Of a stretch of DNA of 64,000 bases, positions 44,101-54,300 are shown one piece after another. This stretch comes from Rheinheimera tangshanensis (lineage in GTDB: Bacteria; Pseudomonadota; Gammaproteobacteria; Enterobacterales; Alteromonadaceae). Under the pieces are notes generated by a model, which worked only from the letters and a program-made list of their open reading frames with translations, ran no database searches and was not told the origin of the DNA. Each line of letters starts with the position of its first letter. The stretch's first letter is position 1. A program made the position numbers and the translations under genes. The DNA is taken from positions 124,001 through 188,000 of the forward strand of contig NZ_BMLH01000003.1 of the NCBI RefSeq assembly GCF_014645135.1. Reading direction: 5' to 3'.

Positions 44101-45354
44101 ATGTTAAAGCGCGAAATGAACATTGCCGATTTTGATCCGGAATTATGGCAATCCATTACCAACGAAACCCAACGTCAGGAAGATCACATTGAGCTGATCG
44201 CTTCTGAAAACTATGCCAGCCCACGTGTATTGCAGGCTCAGGGTTCTCAGTTAACGAACAAATATGCTGAAGGTTACCCGCATAAACGTTATTACGGTGG
44301 TTGTGAGTACGTGGACGTGGCTGAAGATTTAGCTATCGCCCGTGCGAAGGAATTGTTTGGTGCCGATTACGCAAACGTGCAACCGCACTCAGGTTCGCAG
44401 GCGAACTCAGCGGTATTTTTAGCTTTATTAAACGCAGGCGACACCATTTTAGGTATGAGCCTGGCGCACGGTGGTCACTTAACTCACGGTGCTACGGTAA
44501 GCTCTTCAGGTAAGTTGTACAAAGCTGTGCAATACGGCCTGCACCCTGAAACCGGTGTGATTGATTATGCTCAGGCTGAAGCTTTAGCTTTGGAACACAA
44601 ACCTAAACTGATTATCGCTGGTTTCTCAGCCTATTCAGGCATTATCGACTGGCAGAAATTCCGTGAAATCGCCGACAAAGTGGGCGCTTACCTGATGGTC
44701 GATATGGCTCATGTGGCAGGTTTAGTGGCGGCTGGCTTGTATCCAAACCCAGTGCCTGTGGCTGATGTAGTCACTACCACGACACATAAAACCTTAGCTG
44801 GTCCGCGTGGTGGTTTAATTCTGGCGCGTAAAAACGAAGAGATCGAAAAGAAACTCAACTCTGCCGTTTTCCCTGGTGGTCAGGGCGGTCCTTTGATGCA
44901 CGTCATTGCGGCAAAAGCAGTAGCGTTCAAAGAAGCATTGCAACCAGAGTTTAAAGTGTATCAGCAACAAGTGCTGAAAAACGCTGTGGCTATGTGCGAT
45001 GAAATGATCAAACGTGGCTATAAAATTGTGTCTGGCGGCACGCAAAACCACTTATTCCTGATGGATTTAATCGACAAAGACATCACCGGGAAAGAAGCGG
45101 ACGCTTGGTTGGGGCAGGCTCATATCACAGTGAACAAAAACTCAGTGCCAAACGACCCGCGCTCTCCATTTGTCACCAGTGGTTTACGTATCGGTACTCC
45201 GGCTATTACCCGTCGTGGTTTTAAAGAAGCTGAAGCTCGTTTAGTGGCTAGCCTGATCTGTGACGTGCTGGACAGCCGCGGTGACGCTGGCGTCATCGAC
45301 AAAGTGCGTGCGCAGGTGTCAGAGGTTTGTCGCCGTTTACCTGTTTATGCCTGA
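44101..45354 (+). CDS. glyA: Serine hydroxymethyltransferase
   Basis: A 417-residue PLP enzyme that interconverts serine and glycine with tetrahydrofolate, the main source of one-carbon units. The N-terminus ([19 protein letters not shown]), the [21 protein letters not shown] motif and the PLP lysine in [15 protein letters not shown] all match. GGGAGC precedes the ATG. It lies upstream of the nrdR-rib operon with a terminator between. Confidence 0.98.
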   Translation: MLKREMNIADFDPELWQSITNETQRQEDHIELIASENYASPRVLQAQGSQLTNKYAEGYPHKRYYGGCEYVDVAEDLAIARAKELFGADYANVQPHSGSQANSAVFLALLNAGDTILGMSLAHGGHLTHGATVSSSGKLYKAVQYGLHPETGVIDYAQAEALALEHKPKLIIAGFSAYSGIIDWQKFREIADKVGAYLMVDMAHVAGLVAAGLYPNPVPVADVVTTTTHKTLAGPRGGLILARKNEEIEKKLNSAVFPGGQGGPLMHVIAAKAVAFKEALQPEFKVYQQQVLKNAVAMCDEMIKRGYKIVSGGTQNHLFLMDLIDKDITGKEADAWLGQAHITVNKNSVPNDPRSPFVTSGLRIGTPAITRRGFKEAEARLVASLICDVLDSRGDAGVIDKVRAQVSEVCRRLPVYA

Positions 45355-45390
45355 TTGCCCGCTATGACTGAGCAAAGATAGAGTGTTATG

Positions 45391-45417
45391 ATGGCCGCCT
45401 AATGCGGCCATTTTTTT
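45391..45417 (+). terminator. Rho-independent terminator between glyA and nrdR
   Basis: ATGGCCGC and GCGGCCAT form an 8-bp stem with a short loop followed by TTTTTTT. The U-run ends 12 nt before the nrdR start codon. Confidence 0.85.
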
Positions 45418-45429
45418 CGGAGAAATTCC

Positions 45430-45882
45430 GTGTTTTGTCCTTTTTGTCGTGCCGACGATACCAAAGTGATTGACTCCCGTTTAGTGGCGGAGGGGTCTCA
45501 AGTAAAAAGAAGACGTGAATGTGGCGCCTGCCATGAGCGTTTTACCACCTTTGAAGCTGCAGAGTTGGTGATGCCTCGTATCGTAAAACGTGATGGTTCC
45601 CGCGAGCCTTATAACGAGGCGAAGCTTCGCAGTGGCGTGATGCGTGCGCTGGAAAAACGCCCAGTCCCTACAGAGCAGATTGAATCTCTGATCAGCAAAG
45701 TGGAAAGCTTATTACGCGCCACGGGCGAGCGCGAAGTGCCAAGCCAAATGCTGGGTACGTTGATTATGGATGAGCTGGTGAAACTGGATAAAGTGGCGTA
45801 CGTGCGTTTTGCATCCGTCTACCGCTCCTTTAAAGATATCCGTGAGTTTGGCGAAGAAATTGCCCGGCTTGGAGATGACTAA
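45430..45882 (+). CDS. nrdR: Transcriptional repressor NrdR
   Basis: A 150-residue repressor of ribonucleotide reductase genes. The N-terminal zinc ribbon is CPFC...CGAC ([32 protein letters not shown]) and the ATP-cone follows ([28 protein letters not shown]). The start is GTG with GGAG ahead. ribD begins directly after its stop, as in many gammaproteobacteria. Confidence 0.97.
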   Translation: MFCPFCRADDTKVIDSRLVAEGSQVKRRRECGACHERFTTFEAAELVMPRIVKRDGSREPYNEAKLRSGVMRALEKRPVPTEQIESLISKVESLLRATGEREVPSQMLGTLIMDELVKLDKVAYVRFASVYRSFKDIREFGEEIARLGDD

Positions 45883-47007
45883 GTGAGCTTTTCCGAACTT
45901 GATAAGCACTATATGGCGCGCGCGATAGAGCTTGCTGCCCAGGGGCGTTTTACCACTGCGCCTAATCCTAATGTCGGCTCCGTCATAGTCCGGGATGGCG
46001 AGATAGTCGGTGAAGGTTACCATCGTCAGGCTGGTGGGCCCCATGCTGAAGTATTCGCCTTGCGTCAGGCAGAGCATCTCGCTTCAGGTGCAACCTGTTA
46101 TGTCACCTTAGAGCCTTGTAGTCATTATGGCCGCACTGGTCCTTGTGCTTTAGCTCTGGTCAACGCTGGCGTAAAAAAAGTGGTAGTGGCGATGCTTGAC
46201 CCTAATCCTTTAGTGGCTGGGCGTGGTATTCAAATTCTGCAAGATGCAGGCATTGAAGTGCAGGTTGGTCTATTAGAAGAGCAAGCCCGTGCATTAAATC
46301 CAGGCTTTTTAAGCAGGATGGAGCGGCAAAAACCTTATATCCGACTTAAACTTGCCACCAGTCTGGACGGACGTATTGCCCTTGCTAATGGTAAGAGTCA
46401 GTGGATCAGCTCTCCAGAGTCCCGCTCTGATGTGCAGCTGATGCGAGCACAAGCTCATGCCATTTTGTCGACTGCTACTACTGTGCTAGCGGACAATGCC
46501 CGTTTAACGGTTCGGCCTGAAGGGCTTGCGATCTCCAGACTGGAGGATGGCTCTGTACGTCAGCCCATTCGGGTCATTTTAGACCGCAGCCTTAAATTAA
46601 CAGGTCGGGAGCTTTTATTTTCGCAAAATGGCCCCATAGTGCTGGTGCATGATAAGCACTATAAACCCAGATTTGAGAACCCGCAGGTGCGTTTTATTGC
46701 TGTGGATGCGGATGAGTTGGGGCTGAATTTAAGCGAATTAATGCCTGTTTTAGCATCAGAAAATATCAATGATTTGTGGGTAGAAGCCGGCGCTGTGCTC
46801 GCTGGTTCTTTGTGGCAGGCGGGGTTAGTGGATGAACTGATTATCTACCAGGCGCCTGTGCTTCTGGGGGATAAAGCCAAGGCCATGCTGCAGTTACCAA
46901 ATTACAGTGAGCTTTGTCAGGCTCAACATTTTGTATGGACTTCAGTTGAGAGACTGGGGCCTGATTTAAAATTAACAGCAAGGTTAGAGCCATGTTTACC
47001 GGAATAA
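45883..47007 (+). CDS. ribD: Bifunctional riboflavin deaminase/reductase RibD
   Basis: A 374-residue enzyme for steps two and three of riboflavin synthesis. The N-terminal deaminase has the zinc site HAEVFALRQAE and PCSHYGRTGPCALAL; the C-terminal reductase starts near residue 145 (RPYIRLKLATSLDGRIAL-like: KPYIRLKLATSLDGRIA) and binds NADPH. The start is a GTG immediately after the nrdR stop. It overlaps ribE by 16 nt. Confidence 0.97.
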   Translation: MSFSELDKHYMARAIELAAQGRFTTAPNPNVGSVIVRDGEIVGEGYHRQAGGPHAEVFALRQAEHLASGATCYVTLEPCSHYGRTGPCALALVNAGVKKVVVAMLDPNPLVAGRGIQILQDAGIEVQVGLLEEQARALNPGFLSRMERQKPYIRLKLATSLDGRIALANGKSQWISSPESRSDVQLMRAQAHAILSTATTVLADNARLTVRPEGLAISRLEDGSVRQPIRVILDRSLKLTGRELLFSQNGPIVLVHDKHYKPRFENPQVRFIAVDADELGLNLSELMPVLASENINDLWVEAGAVLAGSLWQAGLVDELIIYQAPVLLGDKAKAMLQLPNYSELCQAQHFVWTSVERLGPDLKLTARLEPCLPE

Positions 47008-47642
47008 TCGAAGCTACGGGGAAAATCAGCGCTATTAAAGCGTCAGGTGTTGATTTAAAGCTGACTATTGAATCAGACAGTCTGGATTTTACTGATGTGA
47101 AATTGGGCGACAGTATTGCCAGTAATGGCGTGTGTTTGACCGTAACCTCGCTACATGGCAAAAGTTTTACTGCCGATGTGTCAGGCGAAACCGTTAAACG
47201 GACTTTGTTTGGCCAGTACAAAGCTGGGCAGTTACTGAACCTGGAAAAAGCCTTGCTCTCCACTGGGCGCTTAGGTGGTCATCTGGTCAGCGGCCATGTC
47301 GATGGTATCAGCAGTGTTGAAAAAATTGAAAAGTTTGGCGAAGCCTGGCAAGTCTGGATAAAAATGCCAAAAGACTTAGCACATTACATAGCGGAAAAAG
47401 GCTCTATCACTGTGGATGGCATCAGCCTGACCGTCAACGAACTAAGTTCCAGTGCTTTTCGTTTAACCATAGTGCCTCATACGGCACGGGAAACTACTTT
47501 GATGAGCCTGAAAGTCGGCAGTCAAGTGCATCTGGAAGTGGATTTAATAGCGCGTTATTTAGAACGTTTACTGCAAGGCCGCGAAGGGACTGGCAGTAAA
47601 GGCGTGACTATGGATTTATTGCAACAACGTGGTTTTTTATAA
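46992..47642 (+). CDS. ribE: Riboflavin synthase, alpha subunit
   Basis: A 216-residue enzyme with two lumazine-binding repeats, starting MFTGIIEATGKI. The first repeat has SIASNGVCLTVTSL and the second SITVDGISLTVNEL, and GHLVSGHVDG joins them. It dismutates two 6,7-dimethyl-8-ribityllumazine molecules to riboflavin. It overlaps the 3' end of ribD. Confidence 0.97.
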   Translation: MFTGIIEATGKISAIKASGVDLKLTIESDSLDFTDVKLGDSIASNGVCLTVTSLHGKSFTADVSGETVKRTLFGQYKAGQLLNLEKALLSTGRLGGHLVSGHVDGISSVEKIEKFGEAWQVWIKMPKDLAHYIAEKGSITVDGISLTVNELSSSAFRLTIVPHTARETTLMSLKVGSQVHLEVDLIARYLERLLQGREGTGSKGVTMDLLQQRGFL

Positions 47643-47672
47643 CGCAGTAAGGCCCGGGGCCTGAGGTGAAGT

Positions 47673-48782
47673 ATGCAACTGAATACACCAGCAGAAATTA
47701 TTGAAGATATTCGTCAGGGTAAGATGGTTATTCTGATGGATGACGAAGACCGCGAAAACGAAGGCGATCTAGTGATGGCGGCCGAATACGTCACACCCGA
47801 TGCAGTGAATTTTATGGCCACTTATGGCCGCGGTTTAATTTGTTTAACCTTGACGAAAAAGCGCTGTGAGCAATTAAAGCTGCCTCTGATGGTAGACAAA
47901 AACTTATCACCATTTTCGACCGCTTTCACTTTATCTATTGAGGCGGCTGAAGGTGTCACTACAGGTATTTCAGCAGCTGACCGTGCCCGCACTGTGAAAG
48001 CTGCAGTGGCCCGTGATGCCAAACCAACAGATATTGTCTACCCTGGCCATATTTTCCCTTTAATGGCTCAGGACGGCGGTGTCTTAGTGCGTGCCGGTCA
48101 TACCGAAGCGGGTTGTGATTTAGCGCGAATGGCGGGTTTAGAACCAGCGGCTATGATTGTTGAGATTTTAAATGAAGACGGCACTATGGCGCGTCGTCCT
48201 GACTTAGAAATTTTTGCGCAAAAACACGGTATTAAAATTGGCACTATCGCTGATTTAATTGAATATCGTAACTTACATGAAACCACTATTGAACAAGTCG
48301 CCAGCTGTCAGTTACCCACTGAATTTGGTGAATTCAATTTAGTCACCTTCCGTGACACCATCGACAATCAAATTCATTTTGCTTTAATCAAAGGTCCAGT
48401 TGAAGCTGAGCAGCCAACGTTAGTTCGTGTGCACTTACACAATACGTTCAGTGATTTGTTGTTATCCGACCGTGGCGCCAATCGTAGCTTCTCGTTGCAC
48501 TGTGCAATGAAGCGCATCGCTGCCGAGGGGGGTGTGCTGGTGCTGTTAGGTAAAAATGAAAGCAGTGCTGAACTGGTGCAGATGGTGCAAAATTTTGAAG
48601 CCGAAGATAAAGGTGAAAAAGCCAAAACTGAACTATGGAAAGGTACGTCCCGTAACGTCGGTGTTGGCTCCCAAATTCTTGCCAGTTTAGGCGTAAAAAA
48701 AATGCGTTTATTAAGCGCGCCGAAAAAATACCACGCGCTCTCAGGTTTTGGTCTGGAAGTCGTGGACTATGTGTCTGAATAA
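47673..48782 (+). CDS. ribBX: DHBP synthase with degenerate RibA-like domain (RibBX)
   Basis: A 369-residue protein. Residues 1-200 are a full 3,4-dihydroxy-2-butanone-4-phosphate synthase with [19 protein letters not shown] and the [14 protein letters not shown] site. Residues 205-366 have the GTP cyclohydrolase II fold ([30 protein letters not shown]) but lack the three zinc-binding cysteines (family HSECLTGD...RCDCG). The cyclohydrolase is therefore predicted inactive, as in the described RibBX variant, and a separate RibA must exist elsewhere. Confidence 0.92.
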   Translation: MQLNTPAEIIEDIRQGKMVILMDDEDRENEGDLVMAAEYVTPDAVNFMATYGRGLICLTLTKKRCEQLKLPLMVDKNLSPFSTAFTLSIEAAEGVTTGISAADRARTVKAAVARDAKPTDIVYPGHIFPLMAQDGGVLVRAGHTEAGCDLARMAGLEPAAMIVEILNEDGTMARRPDLEIFAQKHGIKIGTIADLIEYRNLHETTIEQVASCQLPTEFGEFNLVTFRDTIDNQIHFALIKGPVEAEQPTLVRVHLHNTFSDLLLSDRGANRSFSLHCAMKRIAAEGGVLVLLGKNESSAELVQMVQNFEAEDKGEKAKTELWKGTSRNVGVGSQILASLGVKKMRLLSAPKKYHALSGFGLEVVDYVSE

Positions 48783-48819
48783 GACTCTGTAACAACTGCT
48801 ACAGAAACAGTAGCAGGGG

Positions 48820-48857
48820 ACGGGCTATCTTGTGTTATCATGGCGCCCGTTTTTTTG
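48820..48857 (+). terminator. Possible terminator between ribBX and ribH
   Basis: ACGGGC and GCCCGT form a 6-bp stem with a long 19-nt loop, followed by TTTTTTT. This 129-bp gap shows no FMN-riboswitch consensus that I can recognise. Confidence 0.5.
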
Positions 48858-48911
48858 AATTCTGGTGTTTAAAACCATTTTTTTGCAGCTAAATTGCAAT
48901 AAGGATCTCCA

Positions 48912-49376
48912 ATGCAGGTGATTGAAGCAGGCTTAACCGCTAAAGGTAAAAAATTTGCCATCGTTGTGGCCAGATTCAACAGCTTTATTGTCGAAAGTTT
49001 ATTAGACGGTGCTGTAGATACCTTAAAACGTGTTGGTGACGTCGCTGATCAAGACATCACTGTGGTTCGTATCCCTGGCGCTTTTGAAATGCCATTAGCT
49101 GTACAAAAAGTTGCAGCCAGTGGTAAGTATGACGCGATCATCGCTTTAGGTGCCGTGATCCGTGGTGGTACACCGCATTTTGAATATGTAGCTGGCGAGT
49201 GCACCAAGGGCCTGGCTCAGGTCATGATGCAGCACAGTGTTCCTGTTGCTTTTGGTGTGTTAACGGTGGACAGTATTGAACAAGCCGTAGAGCGTGCCGG
49301 CACTAAAATGGGCAATAAAGGTGGTGAAGCCGCTATGTCTGCTTTAGAAATGGTAAACGTTCTCTCTCAGTTGTAG
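48912..49376 (+). CDS. ribH: 6,7-Dimethyl-8-ribityllumazine synthase
   Basis: A 154-residue protein with the standard motifs: [38 protein letters not shown] and the catalytic-histidine segment [18 protein letters not shown]. It condenses the RibB and RibD products into the precursor used by RibE. AAGGATCTCC precedes the ATG. nusB follows 9 nt downstream. Confidence 0.97.
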   Translation: MQVIEAGLTAKGKKFAIVVARFNSFIVESLLDGAVDTLKRVGDVADQDITVVRIPGAFEMPLAVQKVAASGKYDAIIALGAVIRGGTPHFEYVAGECTKGLAQVMMQHSVPVAFGVLTVDSIEQAVERAGTKMGNKGGEAAMSALEMVNVLSQL

Positions 49377-49385
49377 GATTTGTTG

Positions 49386-49799
49386 ATGAAACCTAATGCG
49401 CGTCGTTTAGCCCGTTCTTTAGCCGTTCAGGGAGTTTATAGCTGGCAAGTCAGCAAGAACCCTGTGGGTGATATTGAACAGCAGTTATTGCTGGAACAGA
49501 ACACCAAACATCTGGACGTGGGCTATTTCCAGGATATTTTACGTGGTGTGGCTGTGAATCATCCTGTATTGGATGAAGCAGTAAAGCCGTTTTTAGATCG
49601 TCCATTTGAAGAAATTGATCTGGTCGAAAAAGCCATATTACGAGTATCAGCCTATGAGCTGAAATACCGTCTGGATGTGCCTTACAAGGTGGTGATCAAC
49701 GAAGCCATCGAACTGGCAAAAGCCTTTGCTGCCGATGACAGTCACAAGTTTGTTAACGGCATACTTGATAAAGCCGTCAAACGCCTGCGAACCGAATAA
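49386..49799 (+). CDS. nusB: Transcription antitermination factor NusB
   Basis: A 137-residue all-helical protein beginning [25 protein letters not shown] and ending [13 protein letters not shown]. It binds boxA RNA with NusE (S10) for rRNA antitermination. The ATG at 49386 is used; two in-frame TTG codons just upstream are less likely. The ribH-nusB-thiL order is common in gammaproteobacteria. Confidence 0.96.
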   Translation: MKPNARRLARSLAVQGVYSWQVSKNPVGDIEQQLLLEQNTKHLDVGYFQDILRGVAVNHPVLDEAVKPFLDRPFEEIDLVEKAILRVSAYELKYRLDVPYKVVINEAIELAKAFAADDSHKFVNGILDKAVKRLRTE

Positions 49800-49808
49800 A
49801 AAATGGAG

Positions 49809-49830
49809 AGCCGGCGTAAGTCGGCTTTTT
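49809..49830 (+). terminator. Terminator-like hairpin between nusB and thiL
   Basis: AGCCGGC and GTCGGCT pair (one G-U) around GTAA-type loop, followed by TTTTT. The U-run ends one base before the thiL ATG. Confidence 0.75.
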
Positions 49831-49831
49831 T

Positions 49832-50791
49832 ATGGGTGAATTTGAGTTAATTCAACGTTGTTTTGCTGAAGCGGGCCGTAAACGCACGGACGTTACCATT
49901 GGTATTGGTGACGACGGTGCTGTCGTGCAGGTGCGTGAAGGCTGTGATCTGGTGATCACCACTGACAGTATGGTCGAAGGTATCCATTTTTTTCCGGACG
50001 TCGATCCGCGCTCGCTTGGGCATAAATTGGTGGCAGTGAATGTCAGCGATTTAGCTGCTATGGGCGCTGAGCCCTGCTGGTTGTCGCTAGCCTTAACTTT
50101 ACCTAAAGTGGATGAAGACTGGTTAACCGCTTTTGCTGAGGGGTTAAGCGAAACGGCAGATTACTACAACTGTCAGCTGATAGGCGGTGATACCACCCGT
50201 GGCCCTTTAAGTTTAACCATGATCGCCAAAGGGGTAGTGCCAAAAGACAAAGCAATAACCCGTGCTGGTGCGCAAAATGGCGATTACCTCTATGTTACTG
50301 GTACCTTGGGTGATGCTGCTTTAGGTTTACAACTTGTGCAGAATAAAGTTGAAGTCAGCAAAAAACACCGTGCTCATATTTTGCAACGTTTTCATTATCC
50401 AACAGCTCGTGTGGCTTTAGGTCAGGCGCTGCGCAACATCGCAAGTTCAGCTATGGATGTGTCAGATGGTTTGGCTGGTGATTTGCTGCATATTCTAAGG
50501 CGCTCTAAAGTTGGCGCAGTTGTGGATGTGACTAAGTTACCTTTGTCTCAGGCGCTGAAAGACAGTTGCGATGCGGAGCAAGCCTTGAAGTATGCTTTGT
50601 CTGGTGGCGAAGATTACGAACTGCTGTTTACCGTGCCTGAGAATCGCCGTGGCTCTTTAGAAGTCTTATTGTCTCCTTATGGTGTGCCTGTCACTTGTAT
50701 TGGCCGCATCACAGGTGCTGTAGGTAAGCTGGAATTTAAGCAAGGCGATGTTCCTTTTGCTTACCAGCATCAGGGCTTTGAGCACTTTTAA
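49832..50791 (+). CDS. thiL: Thiamine-monophosphate kinase
   Basis: A 319-residue ATP-dependent kinase that makes thiamine diphosphate from thiamine monophosphate. It has GEFELIQRCF at the start, the metal/ATP motif IGIGDDGAVV, STDSMVEGIHF, NVSDLAAMGAEP and GGDTTRGP. The start matches the family length, yet no Shine-Dalgarno is present because the preceding bases are the U-run of a hairpin. The last base overlaps the pgpA start (TAATG). Confidence 0.96.
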   Translation: MGEFELIQRCFAEAGRKRTDVTIGIGDDGAVVQVREGCDLVITTDSMVEGIHFFPDVDPRSLGHKLVAVNVSDLAAMGAEPCWLSLALTLPKVDEDWLTAFAEGLSETADYYNCQLIGGDTTRGPLSLTMIAKGVVPKDKAITRAGAQNGDYLYVTGTLGDAALGLQLVQNKVEVSKKHRAHILQRFHYPTARVALGQALRNIASSAMDVSDGLAGDLLHILRRSKVGAVVDVTKLPLSQALKDSCDAEQALKYALSGGEDYELLFTVPENRRGSLEVLLSPYGVPVTCIGRITGAVGKLEFKQGDVPFAYQHQGFEHF

Positions 50792-51285
50792 TGACTTCCA
50801 CTGAACAACAAAAGCCTCAGTTTGACCTGAAAAAATGGACTCATTTCCTTGCTTTGGGTTTTGGTTCTGGTCTGGCACCTAAAGCTCCCGGTACTTTTGG
50901 GACTTTAGCTGCGTTACCGCTGATTTATCTGCAATCCTTACTGATCCCGCAACTTGCCCTGATTTGGGTACTTTTTGCTTTTGTATTGGGCTGTTATGTC
51001 TGTGGCCAAACCGCCAAAGACATAGGTGAACATGATCATGGCGCCATCGTCTGGGATGAAGTTGCGGGTTACAGTCTGGCGATGTGGTGTATCCCGTTTC
51101 AGTGGCAGTATATTTTGCTTGGTTTTTTACTTTTCCGCTTTTTTGATATCGTCAAACCCTGGCCTATTCGCGTGTTGGACAAAAAAGTCCATGGCGGCTT
51201 TGGTATTATGATTGACGATATGTTGGCCGGTTTCTTTAGCTGGCTCATTCTGTTCGTACTGGTGCAGTGGCAAGCTTTTAGTTAA
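50791..51285 (+). CDS. pgpA: Phosphatidylglycerophosphatase A
   Basis: A 164-residue membrane phosphatase of phosphatidylglycerol synthesis. It contains GFGSGLAPKAPGTFGTLAALPL, GEHDHGAIVWDEVAGY and DNPGPI-like FFRFFDIVKPWPIRVLDKKVHGGFGIMIDDMLAG, which hold the conserved acidic residues. About three to four TM helices. It is coupled to thiL by a 1-nt overlap. Confidence 0.95.
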   Translation: MTSTEQQKPQFDLKKWTHFLALGFGSGLAPKAPGTFGTLAALPLIYLQSLLIPQLALIWVLFAFVLGCYVCGQTAKDIGEHDHGAIVWDEVAGYSLAMWCIPFQWQYILLGFLLFRFFDIVKPWPIRVLDKKVHGGFGIMIDDMLAGFFSWLILFVLVQWQAFS

Positions 51286-51308
51286 TATAAATTTTTCCCT
51301 GCTACCCG

Positions 51309-54300
51309 GTGATTTTTGTGCGTTTTGCGCTCTTGGTTTTTTTAGCTTTTCTCTCTATGACTGCGTTCGGTCAGGGCCAGTTTGGTTCAATTTATGATTT
51401 TGATATCAAACACTGGAACAGTGCTGATGGGTTGTCTTCCAATTCGGTCAGGGCTGTCAGTCAGGATCAGCAAGGTTATTTGTGGATCGGCACTTTATAT
51501 GGTTTAAATCGTTTTGATGGCCATCACTTTACCCAGTTCAGCACCAAAACCAGTCGTCAACTTGCCAGTAACTCCATCAATAAACTGCTGTTAGATCAAC
51601 AAGGTTATATGTGGGTCGGCACTAAGGCAGGTTTATCAGGTTTTAACCCTCAGACTCTAAAATTTGACCGTTATCCTATTTTGGCTGAAGTGACCTCCAT
51701 GGTACAGGTCGCCCCCGATGAATTATGGGTTGCTGCTGAAAATCTGTTCAGGGTCAAGCAAGGTAAAGTCAGCCGTATTCATAGCATTAAAGAAGCTGTA
51801 GTACAGATGGAAAAGGCAGGCAATGCGGTATGGGTAAGCACAGCCCGCTCTTTGTATAAGCTGGATGCACAAGGACAAACGCAGCAAATTCTGTTACCTG
51901 ATGAGCTGCAACAACATCCACTGTATGATTTAAGCTGGTTTAATGACAGCCTGCATTTTGCCAGCGAATCAGGTTATTTCCATCTGGACGAGCAACAGCA
52001 GGTTGTGCGATGCACTCTGCCTGGTGCAGACAATTCCGCGGTATATAAATTGTTTCGGGATAGTTCAGGCAACGATTGGATCTCCGGCTATAACAAATTA
52101 CATCACCGTCAGGTCGGACAGGGATGGCAGCAAATCAGTGCCGAGGAGCTCGGAAGTTCGCCCTGGTTCAGCGATATCTTCGAGGACAGAGACCATAACA
52201 TTTGGATGGCCAGTTTTAGCGAGGGATTGTATCGGGCTTCTCCGGGAAAAATGCGCCGGGTGGTAGGGCAGGGGCAGGAGGATGTTGTGGTGCGCAGCGT
52301 GCGTTATTCTGCGCGTTTAAACAGCCTTTTAGTCGCGACTCAGACCAATGTTGGGTTATTAAAAGCGGATCAGCATTTTATTGAATTGGTGAATCATCAG
52401 GCGCTTGGGCAGAGCACAGTTTTTGACTTTTATGACAGAAACAACCAGCTGTGGCTGGGTACAGACAATGGGTTGCTGCTGTACAATTTTGATGATCAAA
52501 GTATTAGCCGTCCTTTTAAAGAATTAGCCTCCAGTGCCATTCGGGTGGTGCAACCTCATGCGCAAGCGGGTCTGTGGTTTGGGGGTTCCAGTGGTCTATA
52601 TCACTACGATGGTAAAACTCTGCTTGCTGCGCCTTTTAACGCCGATCTGGAATCGGGTTTTGTTACTGTCATTGAAGTTCAGGGACAAGACTTACTTATT
52701 GGCACGACCAGCGGTTTGTATTGGTATCAGCAGGACAAATTAAACAGAGTCGGGCTCGGGACTCCGCTATTTGGAGCTTATATCACCAGCGTATTAACCT
52801 TGCCCGATCAACAAATGCTTATTGCTACCTTAGATGATGGCTTATTTATCAAAACAGCTCAGGGGCAATGGCAACAATACGATAGCAGCAATGGGTTGCC
52901 TTTGGATCCTGTGATCAGTTTATGGTACGACAGGGACTCTGACTATGTATGGGCCAGCAGCTTAAAAGGAGTATTCAGATTTAAACCAGCCGCAGGAGGT
53001 GATGGCAGACCTCCATTAAGTTTCGAATTGATCTTATCTCCTTATGACCGACAGTTGGGTACGGCCCCTGGTCGCTGCTGCAATGGCGCAGGTCATAGCA
53101 AAGTTGCTAAATGGCTGGACCAATTGTGGTATCCCAGTTTAAAAGGTTTGGTGGCTGTACCATTGCAGTTAAAAATGGCGCCAGACAGAGCATTGCAGCC
53201 TTTGCTGCAGGAAGTGACTGGCCAGAAATCTTATGCTTTGCTACCCGATCAACGTCAGTTAGTCTTAGACATGTCTGATCGGAATATCAGTATCAGCTAC
53301 AGCGCGCTGGAATTTATCAAAGCCAATGCTATTGAGTTTCGCTATCAGCTCAAAGGCTTTGATACTGAGTGGCAAAAAGTAGGGCAACGTCGCGAGGCTA
53401 TTTATACCAACCTGCCGCCAGGCAGTTATCAATTTATTGTTCAGGCTCGTTACAGCAGTCAAAACTGGACAGAGCGGCAGCAACTGATGCTGGATCTGGT
53501 TGTTCCCAGATTGTTTACCGAGACTGTGGTCTATAAGGGATTATGGTTATTGTTAGTGGTATTAGCTTTATACGGCTTAGCCTGGTTATGGCGACGTAAT
53601 GCGGTGATGCAGCAGCTGGAGTTGAGTAAACTGGTACGTTTGCGTACCGCAGAGCTTGAAAGCAGCAATGCCCGTTTGTATGAACTTAACGAGCAGCTGT
53701 CGCAATTGACACACAAAGATACCTTAACAGGACTTCGAAATCGTCGTTTCCTGTTCGAACAACTGCCTAAAGATATAGAGCAATACCAACACAACAGAGA
53801 TGCGATGTTGCAGCAAGGTAAATGCATAGCCCTGCTGCAGTTGGATATGGATAATTTTAAATCTATCAATGATTTATATGGTAACAGTGCAGGGGATAGC
53901 GTCTTGCAGCAAATCAGTGGTTTATTGCTGCGCGAAAGCCGCGGTGCTGATTATGTGGTTCGATACGCTGGTGAGCAGTTTGTGCTGGTGCTGCGGGATG
54001 TTGAATTTGCTTTAGTACGTGATGTAGCACTGCAACTGAACCAACTGGTTGCTAATGCTCATTTTCAGATCCCGGACGGCCGGACTGTGTCTTTAACCTG
54101 TTCTATTGGTTATAGTTGTTTTCCACTGGAATTATTAGGCGGGCAGCTGATTTCTTGGGAGATTTCGTTGCAACTGTCTGAAATCGCGTTACGTAAGGTC
54201 AAACAATCGGGCCGCAATGGCTGTGCTACTTTAGGTTTTGATCCTCAGGTAGACGCTTTTGAGTTTGAAGATTCAGGGCATATTGATGTGCAGATTGAAA

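Noticed and set aside
48783-48911. FMN riboswitch before ribH
   Set aside because: None of the conserved FMN-aptamer blocks (such as AGGGC-GGGGTG) is present in this gap or before ribBX.
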